Shown: positions 48,601-55,732 of the stretch, piece after piece
Numbering within the stretch: the stretch's first letter is position 1
How the letters are laid out: each line of letters opens with the position of its first letter
From: JBKEDF01 sp047975325
Lineage (GTDB): Bacteria; Pseudomonadota; Alphaproteobacteria; Rhodobacterales; Rhodobacteraceae
Reading direction: 5' to 3'
DNA length: 55,732 nucleotides
Assembly (NCBI GenBank): GCA_047975325.1
Contig: JBKEDF010000070.1
Span: forward strand, 1 to 55,732
The notes under the pieces: model-generated
Told to the model about the DNA's origin: nothing
What the model saw: the letters and a program-made list of their open reading frames with translations, nothing else
The model's database searches: none
Translations under genes and position numbers: made by a program

Positions 48601-51315
48601 ATGGCTGCCACGCATATCCCCTCGTCAGGAGAGCAGAACAGAGCTCTTTGGCTGAGCACGATCGCATTCGGCATGTGTTTTGCCGTCTGGACGCTGTTTT
48701 CAATCATCGGTCTCGATATCCGGGCGGAGCTTGACCTCAACGAATTCGAATATGGCCTGCTGATCGCCACGCCGGTCCTGACCGGGGCGATTTCGCGGCT
48801 TTTTCTGGGGGTCTGGACGGAACGATACGGCGCGCGGATCGTCTTTTCGTTGCAGATGGTCCTGTCAGGGCTGGCAACCTATACACTGACCTGGGCGAGC
48901 AGCTATATGGGCTTTCTGCTGGCCGCATTGGGATTGGGGCTGGCAGGGGGATCCTTCATCATCGGGGTCGCCTATGTGGCGAAATGGTATCCGTCCCAAC
49001 GTCAGGGGACGGCGCTTGGCATTTTCGGCATGGGCAATGTCGGCTCAACCGTGACGATGTTTGCAGCGCCTTTCGTGCTTGTTGCGGCAGGCTGGCAGGG
49101 TGTCGTGGAAATCTGGGCCGGGGCCACCGTTGCAACGGGGATCCTGTTCTTTCTTCTGGCCAAGGAGGAACCGGACCTGGCCGAAAGACGGGCCAGGGGT
49201 GACAAACCGCCAAGCATTGCCGAACAGTTCGCACCGCTGAAGAAACTGCAGGTCTGGCGCTTTGCGCTTTACTATTTCTTTGTCTTTGGCGGGTTTGTCG
49301 CCCTGGCGCTCTGGCTGCCCTATTATCTGGTGGAGGTCTATAGGGTGGATGTGCGCACCGCGGGGCTGGGGGCGGCGGCTTTCAGCCTTTCGGCCAGCGT
49401 GTTCCGTGCCTATGGCGGTACGCTGTCGGACCGGTTCGGCGCGCGGACGGTCATGTACTGGACCTTTGGGTTCGGGGCGATCTTTCTGTTCATGCTGTCC
49501 TACCCGCCGACGGATTACGTCATCCATGGCCGGGATGGGCCCATCGCCTTTTCGACGGAAATGGATTTTGTCCCCTTCATAGGGGTGCTTTTCGCGCTGG
49601 GGTTTTTCATGAGCCTCGGCATGGCCGCGGTCTTTAAGCATATCCCGGTCTATTATCCGAAACATGTGGGCGCTGTGGGTGGTCTTGTCGGCATGATCGG
49701 CGGGCTTGGGGGCTTTTTCCTGCCCATCGGCTTCGGTGCCCTGCTGGATCTGACCGGGATCTGGACTTCCTGTTTCGTTCTGCTTTTGCTGATCGTGGTT
49801 GTTTCATTGCTGTGGATGCACATGTCGATCCGCGCGATGGAACGGAAGGCCCATGGTACCGCGCTTGACCGACTGCCGAGCTTCCCGGAACTGGAAGAAA
49901 TTCACGACCCCGAACGCACGCAGATGCCGAAGGTCATCGATGAATGGCGCCCCGAAGATCCCGTGTTTTGGGCGGAAAAAGGCCGGAAGATTGCGCAGCG
50001 CAACCTCTGGATTTCCATTCCGTCGCTGGTTTTTGCCTTTGCCGTATGGATGGTGTGGTCTGTCGTCGTGGCCAAGCTGCCCGCGATCGGTTTCACCTTT
50101 TCGGAGGATCAGCTTTTCTGGCTTGCGGCGCTCCCTGCGCTTTCGGGTGCGACACTGCGTATCTTTTACAGCTTCATGGTGCCAATCTTTGGCGGCAGGC
50201 TCTGGACAACGCTGTCCACCGCATCACTGCTGATCCCGGCAATGGGGATTGGCTATGCGGTGCAAAACTCCGAAACGCCCTATCTGATCTTCGCGGTTCT
50301 GGCGCTGCTTTGCGGTCTTGGGGGCGGGAATTTCGCGTCCTCCATGGCCAATATCGCCTATTTCTTTCCACGCAGCGAAAAGGGCAACGCGCTGGCACTG
50401 AATGCGGGGCTGGGCAATCTTGGCGTGTCGCTGATGCAATTCCTGGTGCCGCTGGTCATTACCATGGGCGTCTTCGGTGCAATGGGCGGCCCGGCGCAGG
50501 ACCTGCCCGGTGGCGGGCAGGTCTGGATGCAGAATGCGGGCTTTATCTGGGTGCCTTTCGTGCTGCTGTCGACCCTTGCCGCCTGGCTGGGCATGAACGA
50601 TCTGGCCGATGCAAAGGCCAGTTTCCGTGAACAGGCCGTGATATTCCAGCGCAAGCATAACTGGGTCATGTGCCTGCTCTATGTCGGAACCTTCGGCAGT
50701 TTCATCGGTTATTCGGCGGGCTTCCCGCTTGTGGCGGGGATCGCCTTTCCGGAGATCGATGCGCTGAAATTCGCCTTTCTCGGCCCGCGTGTCGGGGCGC
50801 TGTCGCGCGCCGGAAGCGGCTGGCTCGCGGATCGGGTCGGGGGCGGGCGCGTGACCTTCTGGGTCTTTGTTGGGACAATCGTTTCGGTGCTGGTGGTGAT
50901 CCAGGGGTTGGACATGTCTTCCTTTGCGCTGTTCTTCGCGGGGTTCATGGCGCTCTTCCTCTTTACGGGGATTGGTAATTCCTCCACCTTCCAGATGATC
51001 CCGGTGATCATGCGCAAGGAGGTGGCCCGGCTTTCGCCCGATGCCACGCCGGATGAACGCCGTCGCCAGACGGAACGCGAATCTGCGGCGATCATCGCCT
51101 TCACCTCGGCCATCGGCGGCTATGGCGGGTTCTTCATCCCGACGGCCTATGGTGCATCGATCGACCTGATGGGCAGCCCCGTCGGGGCACTCTGGGCCTT
51201 TCTGGTCTTCTACATCTTCTGTCTCGCCGTGACATGGTTTGTCTACACGCGGCGCGGCGGACTTCTTTATGACATTGAGCGCGGCCATGCTTCGGCAGCC
51301 GCACACGCAGCCTAA
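48601..51315 (+). CDS. narK: NarK1-NarK2 fused nitrate/nitrite transporter
   Basis: This 904-aa double transporter is two MFS domains in one chain. Residues about 1-440 make the first NarK half (GNVGSTVTMFAAPFVL near 142-157), and after a linker with EEIHDPERTQMPKVIDEWRPED (about 433-455) the second half begins at RNLWISIPSLVFAFAVWMVW (about 466). In Paracoccus the two halves act as proton:nitrate symporter and nitrate/nitrite exchanger. A cytoplasmic linker joins them. It is the first gene of the nar operon, 16 nt before narG. The ATG has GGAG upstream. Confidence 0.95.
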   Translation: MAATHIPSSGEQNRALWLSTIAFGMCFAVWTLFSIIGLDIRAELDLNEFEYGLLIATPVLTGAISRLFLGVWTERYGARIVFSLQMVLSGLATYTLTWASSYMGFLLAALGLGLAGGSFIIGVAYVAKWYPSQRQGTALGIFGMGNVGSTVTMFAAPFVLVAAGWQGVVEIWAGATVATGILFFLLAKEEPDLAERRARGDKPPSIAEQFAPLKKLQVWRFALYYFFVFGGFVALALWLPYYLVEVYRVDVRTAGLGAAAFSLSASVFRAYGGTLSDRFGARTVMYWTFGFGAIFLFMLSYPPTDYVIHGRDGPIAFSTEMDFVPFIGVLFALGFFMSLGMAAVFKHIPVYYPKHVGAVGGLVGMIGGLGGFFLPIGFGALLDLTGIWTSCFVLLLLIVVVSLLWMHMSIRAMERKAHGTALDRLPSFPELEEIHDPERTQMPKVIDEWRPEDPVFWAEKGRKIAQRNLWISIPSLVFAFAVWMVWSVVVAKLPAIGFTFSEDQLFWLAALPALSGATLRIFYSFMVPIFGGRLWTTLSTASLLIPAMGIGYAVQNSETPYLIFAVLALLCGLGGGNFASSMANIAYFFPRSEKGNALALNAGLGNLGVSLMQFLVPLVITMGVFGAMGGPAQDLPGGGQVWMQNAGFIWVPFVLLSTLAAWLGMNDLADAKASFREQAVIFQRKHNWVMCLLYVGTFGSFIGYSAGFPLVAGIAFPEIDALKFAFLGPRVGALSRAGSGWLADRVGGGRVTFWVFVGTIVSVLVVIQGLDMSSFALFFAGFMALFLFTGIGNSSTFQMIPVIMRKEVARLSPDATPDERRRQTERESAAIIAFTSAIGGYGGFFIPTAYGASIDLMGSPVGALWAFLVFYIFCLAVTWFVYTRRGGLLYDIERGHASAAAHAA

Positions 51316-51331
51316 CTGAAAGGAGCGCGCG

Positions 51332-54300
51332 ATGAGCCAACTGCTGGACCGCTTGAACTTTCTGAAATCGCTACGCAAGGACACGTTTTCAGAAGGCCAT
51401 GGCCAGACCACGATTGAAAACCGTGACTGGGAAGATACCTATCGTTCCCGGTGGCGCCATGACAAGATCGTGCGTTCCACCCACGGGGTGAACTGCACCG
51501 GATCCTGTTCGTGGAAGATCTATGTCAAGTCCGGCATCGTGACATGGGAAACCCAGCAGACGGACTATCCGCGGACACGCCCGGATCTGCCCAATCATGA
51601 ACCGCGCGGCTGCGCGCGTGGTGCCTCCTACAGCTGGTATCTCTATTCTGCGAACCGCGTGAAAACGCCCCTTGTGCGCGGACGGTTGATGAAGCTCTGG
51701 CGTGAAAAGCGCAAGACGCTTTCCCCCCTTCAGGCCTGGGAGGCGATCCAGTCCGATCCGGTGGCGCGTGACAGCTACACCCGCAAGCGCGGCAAGGGCG
51801 GCTTCGTGCGCGCAAGCTGGGAAGAAGCAACCGAGATCACTGCTGCTGCAAATGCCTATACGGCCAGGAAATACGGGCCTGACCGGGTTTTCGGCTTTTC
51901 GCCCATCCCCGCAATGTCGATGATTTCCTATGCGGCCGGAACGCGGTATCTTTCGCTGCTGGGCGGGACCTGCATGTCCTTCTACGACTGGTATTGCGAC
52001 CTGCCACCCTCGTCGCCCCAGACCTGGGGGGAACAGACCGATGTGCCGGAATCGGCCGACTGGTATAATGCGGGTTACCTGATCCTCTGGGGCTCCAACG
52101 TGCCGCAGACGCGGACGCCGGATGCGCATTTCTATACCGAGGTCCGGTACAAGGGAACGAAATCCGCCGTTATCTGCCCGGATTATTCGGAGGCCGCGAA
52201 GTTTTCCGATATCTGGCTCAATGCCAAGCAGGGGACCGATGCGGCGCTTGGAATGGCCTTCGGCCATGTGATCCTGCGCGAGTTTCATCTTGACCGGCAG
52301 GCGGAATATTTTGCCGATTACTGCCGCCGTTATTCGGACATGCCAATGCTGGTGCGACTGGAGGAACGCGACGGACGCATCATTCCGGGTCGCCAGCTTC
52401 GCGCGGCGGATTTTGACAAGGGGCTGGGTGAAAAGAACAACCCCGACTGGAAAACCATCGGGATCGATGAAAGCGGCAAGATTGTCGTGCCAAATGGCTC
52501 CATCGGTTTCCGCTGGGGCGAAACCGGCAAGTGGAACCTTGAAGAAAAGGCCGGAAAGGCGAAGGCTCGTCTCAAGATGAGCCTGATCGACGAGGCCGAC
52601 CGGGATGATATTGCTGCGGTGGATTTCCCCTATTTCGGCGGGGAGGCGACCAATGGTTTCGTCCGCGATGACCGTGGCGGTGTGCTGACGCGCAATGTCC
52701 CGGTGAAGAAGATGATGCTGGCCGATGGCAAGGAGGCGCTGGTGGCCACGGTCTTTGACCTTTTCTGCGCCAATTACAGCCTTGACCGGGGTCTGGGCGG
52801 TGAAAATGTCGCCAGCGACTACGATGCCGATGTCCCTTTCACCCCCGCCTGGGCGGAAAAGATCACCGGTGTGCGGCGTGACAAGATCATCCAGGTGGCC
52901 CGTGAATTTGCCGCCAATGCCGAAAAGACCAATGGCCGTTCGATGATCATCATCGGTGCCGCGATGAACCATTGGTATCATATGGATATGAACTACCGCG
53001 CCGCCATCAACATGCTGGTGATGTGCGGTTGCGTGGGGCAGTCGGGCGGGGGCTGGTCGCATTATGTGGGCCAGGAAAAGCTGCGTCCACAAACCGGCTG
53101 GACGGCATTGGCCTTCGCGTTGGACTGGGCGCGCCCACCCCGGCACATGAACGCCACTTCCGCCTGGTATGCCCATACCGACCAGTGGCGCTATGAGACG
53201 ATAACCTCCGAGGAAATCCTTTCGCCCACCGCCCCGGCGGGGGATTGGTCCAGCCTCAGCATGATCGACTACAACATCCGTGCCGAACGGATGGGCTGGC
53301 TGCCCTCGGCACCGCAGCTCAAGACCAACCCGCTTGAGGTTGGCCGCGCGGCAAAAGAAGCAGGCGTCGAGGTCAAGGATTATGTCGCCGAACGCCTGAA
53401 ATCGGGTGAATTGCAGATGTCCTGCGAAGATCCCGATGCACCGGAAAACTGGCCGCGAAACCTGTTTGTCTGGCGCTCGAACCTGTTGGGGTCGTCGGGC
53501 AAGGGGCATGAATATTTCCTCAAGCACCTGCTGGGCACCGATCACGGCGTGCAGGGCAAGGACCTGGGGGAGGAAGGTGGCCAGAAACCGGCCGAGGCCG
53601 TCTGGCATGAGGAAGCCCCGGAAGGGAAGCTCGACCTGCTGGTAACCATCGATTTCCGGATGTCCACCACGGCGGTCTATGCCGATATCGTGCTGCCCAC
53701 GGCAAGCTGGTATGAAAAGGATGACATGAACACTTCGGACATGCATCCCTTCATCCACCCGCTTCAGGCGGCGGTTGATCCGGCCTATGAATCCAAGTCC
53801 GATTGGGAAATCTTCAAGGCCATCGCGAAGAAATTTTCCGAAGTGGCCCCCGAGGTCCTGGGCGTGGAAACTGATGTCGTGCAGCTTCCGCTGCAACATG
53901 ACAGCCCCGGGGAGCTTGCCCAGCCTGCCGTACGGGACTGGAAACAAGGGCAATGCGACCTGATCCCGGGGGAAACCGCCCCGGCCTATATCCCCATCGA
54001 ACGGGATTATCCAAATCTTTACAAACGCTTCACTGCGCTTGGCCCATTGATGGAAAAGATCGGAAACGGCGGCAAGGGAATTTCCTGGGATACCAAGCAG
54101 GAAGTGCATCACCTTCAGGCGCTCAACGGGACCGTCACGGAGGAAGGTGCGACCAAGGGCATGGCGCGGATCGATACCGCCATCGATGCCGCTGAGGTCG
54201 TCCTGATGCTTGCGCCCGAAACCAATGGTGAGGTTGCGGTGAAGGCATGGGAGGCACTGGGCCGTGCCACCGGGCTTGATCACAAGCATCTGGCCGAGGT

Positions 54301-55090
54301 CAAGGAAGACGAAAAGATCCGCTTTCGCGACATTGCCGCGCAGCCGCGCAAGATCATCTCGTCCCCCACATGGTCGGGGATCGAGAGCGAGGAGGTCTGC
54401 TATAACGCCGGCTGGACCAATGTTCATGAACTGATCCCGTGGCGAACGGTGTCGGGACGTCAGCAACTGTATCAGGACCATGAATGGATGCTGGCCTTCG
54501 GAGAGGGCTTTGTAACCTGGCGTCCGCCGGTGGACCTGAAAACCGTGGGCGAGGCGGCGACGAAATCGCTGGCGACCGGGGAAAAGCATGTGGTGCTGAA
54601 TTTCATCACCCCGCATCAGAAATGGGGGATCCATTCCACCTATTCCGACAACCTGCTGATGTTGTCACTCAACCGGGGCGGGCCTTGTGTCTGGATGTCG
54701 GAAGTGGATGCGCAGAAGGCCGGTCTGGTCGATAATGACTGGGTCGAGGTCTTCAACTCCAACGGTGCCATCACCGCCCGCGCGGTGGTCAGCCAGCGGA
54801 TGCGCGAAGGTACGATGTTCATGTATCACGCACAGGAAAAGATCGTGAACACGCCCGGAAGCCAGATCACCGGGCATCGTGGCGGGATTCATAATTCCGT
54901 GACGCGAACGGTGCTGAAGCCCACTCATATGATCGGTGGCTATGCCCAACTGTCATATGGGTTCAACTATTACGGGACGGTCGGATCGAACCGCGACGAG
55001 TTTGTCATCGTACGCAAGCTGACAACCATCGACTGGCTTGATGAACCGGTCGCCCAACCCGCAACCCGCAACGTGGAGGCAGCGGAATGA
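51332..55090 (+). CDS. narG: Respiratory nitrate reductase alpha subunit
   Basis: This 1252-aa molybdenum subunit of membrane nitrate reductase reduces nitrate to nitrite on the cytoplasmic side. The FS0 iron-sulfur site fits His51, Cys55, Cys59 and Cys94, one unit off the E. coli positions; Asp223 in YCDLPPSSP corresponds to the molybdenum ligand. The bis-MGD cofactor domains follow and the C-terminal ends normally. No twin-arginine signal. ATG 51332 has GAAAGGAG. Its stop overlaps narH by 4 nt. Long frames on the opposite strand are shadows. Confidence 0.98.
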   Translation: MSQLLDRLNFLKSLRKDTFSEGHGQTTIENRDWEDTYRSRWRHDKIVRSTHGVNCTGSCSWKIYVKSGIVTWETQQTDYPRTRPDLPNHEPRGCARGASYSWYLYSANRVKTPLVRGRLMKLWREKRKTLSPLQAWEAIQSDPVARDSYTRKRGKGGFVRASWEEATEITAAANAYTARKYGPDRVFGFSPIPAMSMISYAAGTRYLSLLGGTCMSFYDWYCDLPPSSPQTWGEQTDVPESADWYNAGYLILWGSNVPQTRTPDAHFYTEVRYKGTKSAVICPDYSEAAKFSDIWLNAKQGTDAALGMAFGHVILREFHLDRQAEYFADYCRRYSDMPMLVRLEERDGRIIPGRQLRAADFDKGLGEKNNPDWKTIGIDESGKIVVPNGSIGFRWGETGKWNLEEKAGKAKARLKMSLIDEADRDDIAAVDFPYFGGEATNGFVRDDRGGVLTRNVPVKKMMLADGKEALVATVFDLFCANYSLDRGLGGENVASDYDADVPFTPAWAEKITGVRRDKIIQVAREFAANAEKTNGRSMIIIGAAMNHWYHMDMNYRAAINMLVMCGCVGQSGGGWSHYVGQEKLRPQTGWTALAFALDWARPPRHMNATSAWYAHTDQWRYETITSEEILSPTAPAGDWSSLSMIDYNIRAERMGWLPSAPQLKTNPLEVGRAAKEAGVEVKDYVAERLKSGELQMSCEDPDAPENWPRNLFVWRSNLLGSSGKGHEYFLKHLLGTDHGVQGKDLGEEGGQKPAEAVWHEEAPEGKLDLLVTIDFRMSTTAVYADIVLPTASWYEKDDMNTSDMHPFIHPLQAAVDPAYESKSDWEIFKAIAKKFSEVAPEVLGVETDVVQLPLQHDSPGELAQPAVRDWKQGQCDLIPGETAPAYIPIERDYPNLYKRFTALGPLMEKIGNGGKGISWDTKQEVHHLQALNGTVTEEGATKGMARIDTAIDAAEVVLMLAPETNGEVAVKAWEALGRATGLDHKHLAEVKEDEKIRFRDIAAQPRKIISSPTWSGIESEEVCYNAGWTNVHELIPWRTVSGRQQLYQDHEWMLAFGEGFVTWRPPVDLKTVGEAATKSLATGEKHVVLNFITPHQKWGIHSTYSDNLLMLSLNRGGPCVWMSEVDAQKAGLVDNDWVEVFNSNGAITARAVVSQRMREGTMFMYHAQEKIVNTPGSQITGHRGGIHNSVTRTVLKPTHMIGGYAQLSYGFNYYGTVGSNRDEFVIVRKLTTIDWLDEPVAQPATRNVEAAE

Positions 55091-55732
55091 AGATCCGTGC
55101 GCAAATCGGAATGGTGCTGAATCTTGATAAATGTATCGGGTGCCACACCTGCTCTGTCACCTGCAAGAACGTCTGGACCTCCCGCGAGGGGGTGGAATAC
55201 GCTTGGTTCAACAATGTCGAGACCAAGCCCGGTATTGGCTATCCCAAGGACTGGGAGAACCAGAAACGCTGGAATGGCGGCTGGACCCGGACAAGATCAG
55301 GGCGCCTGCAACCCAAGCAGGGGGGGAAATGGCGGATTCTGGCGAATATCTTTGCCAACCCGGATCTGCCCGAGATCGACGATTTCTATGAACCCTTCGA
55401 TTTCGATTACGACCATCTGAAATCCGCCCCGGAAATGCCCACATTCCCGACCGCGCGGCCCCGCTCGAAAATATCGGGCGAACGGATGGAAAAGATCGAA
55501 TGGGGTCCGAACTGGGAAGAAATCCTTGGCGGTGAATTTGCCAAACGCTCAAAGGATTACAATTTCGAAGGGGTGCAGAAGGAAATCTATGGTGAGTATG
55601 AAAATACTTTCATGATGTATCTGCCGCGGTTGTGTGAGCATTGTCTCAACCCGGCCTGTGTCGCCTCCTGCCCGTCCGGTGCGATTTACAAGCGCGAGGA
55701 TGACGGGGTGGTGCTGATCGACCAGGAGAAAT
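55087..55732 (+). CDS. narH: Respiratory nitrate reductase beta subunit, cut by the window end
   Basis: The first 215 residues of NarH, the iron-sulfur subunit that carries electrons from NarI to NarG, are present. The first cluster motif, Cys16-x2-Cys19-x2-Cys22-x3-Cys26, is complete, and the second starts at Cys183-x2-Cys186-x4-Cys191-x3-Cys195, both normal. The reading runs open to the end of the window and has no stop. ATG 55087 overlaps narG by 4 nt. narJ and narI are expected beyond the edge. Confidence 0.97.
   Translation, partial: MKIRAQIGMVLNLDKCIGCHTCSVTCKNVWTSREGVEYAWFNNVETKPGIGYPKDWENQKRWNGGWTRTRSGRLQPKQGGKWRILANIFANPDLPEIDDFYEPFDFDYDHLKSAPEMPTFPTARPRSKISGERMEKIEWGPNWEEILGGEFAKRSKDYNFEGVQKEIYGEYENTFMMYLPRLCEHCLNPACVASCPSGAIYKREDDGVVLIDQEK

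Noticed and set aside
51389..54634. 1081-codon open frame on the minus strand across narG
   Set aside because: It is the mirror of a strongly conserved narG in high-GC DNA; the translation is rich in Arg, His, Gly and Pro with no domain, and it has no ribosome site.
1..55732. CRISPR arrays and tRNA or rRNA genes
   Set aside because: I saw no regularly spaced repeats and no tRNA-like cloverleaf or rRNA sequence in any gap; a tRNAscan or covariance search would settle it.

Overview
The window comes from an alphaproteobacterium of the Rhodobacteraceae/Paracoccaceae type. The evidence is a complete set of gene transfer agent (RcGTA-type) structural genes, an alphaproteobacterial class A RNase P RNA, a MaeB-type malic enzyme, MeaB, a DUF1150/Hsp20 pair, and a narR-narK-narG-narH locus with the fused double NarK known from Paracoccus. 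Base composition is about 60% GC with short AT-rich intergenic stretches. The species cannot be fixed from the sequence alone. Layout: (1) 1-2.56 kb is an IS91-type mobile element on the minus strand, with a Y2/HUH transposase preceded by a tyrosine recombinase and a palindrome at its 5' side. (2) 2.6-4.8 kb is accessory and AT-richer; it holds a small membrane protein, a secreted-type Hint-domain protein and an intergenic region with a candidate GTA promoter. (3) 4.8-18.7 kb is a compact plus-strand GTA cluster with terminase, portal, prohead protease, capsid, connectors, tail tube, tape measure, hub, peptidase and the giant tail-tip protein. No gene is broken, and many neighbours overlap by 1-11 nt. 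cysE follows it. (4) 19.7-25.1 kb is core housekeeping: cytochrome b561, DUF1150, Hsp20 with a sigma-32-like promoter, YdcH, gatC-gatA, an excalibur lipoprotein, an amidase and rnpB. (5) 25.2-34 kb holds maeB, an OsmC-like protein, a TetR regulator with a palindrome upstream, the HrpB helicase with a DUF3108 protein, meaB and a PPOX-fold protein. (6) 34.4-43.7 kb is an acetate uptake, activation and signalling block: acs, DUF4212 plus an ActP-like symporter, a cNMP/CBS/DUF294 nucleotidyltransferase-like protein, a small membrane protein, a receiver-only response regulator, and a degenerate histidine kinase fused to a DEDDh 3'-5' exonuclease. (7) 43.7-47.6 kb holds truA, ycjX, ycjF and rnhA. 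(8) 47.6 kb to the end is nitrate respiration: narR (Crp/Fnr family, minus), then narK, narG and the start of narH (plus), with three FNR-like boxes in the divergent intergenic region. How the genes work together: the GTA genes build a small tailed particle that packages and delivers host DNA; lysis, spike and regulatory genes must lie elsewhere. Acs and the symporter pair import and activate acetate, and the genes downstream look like a signalling module linked to that flux. NarK brings nitrate in and exports nitrite for the membrane nitrate reductase NarGHI, which is cut off by the window end. The most unusual protein is the pseudo-kinase/exonuclease fusion next to a putative nucleotidyltransferase and a stand-alone receiver.
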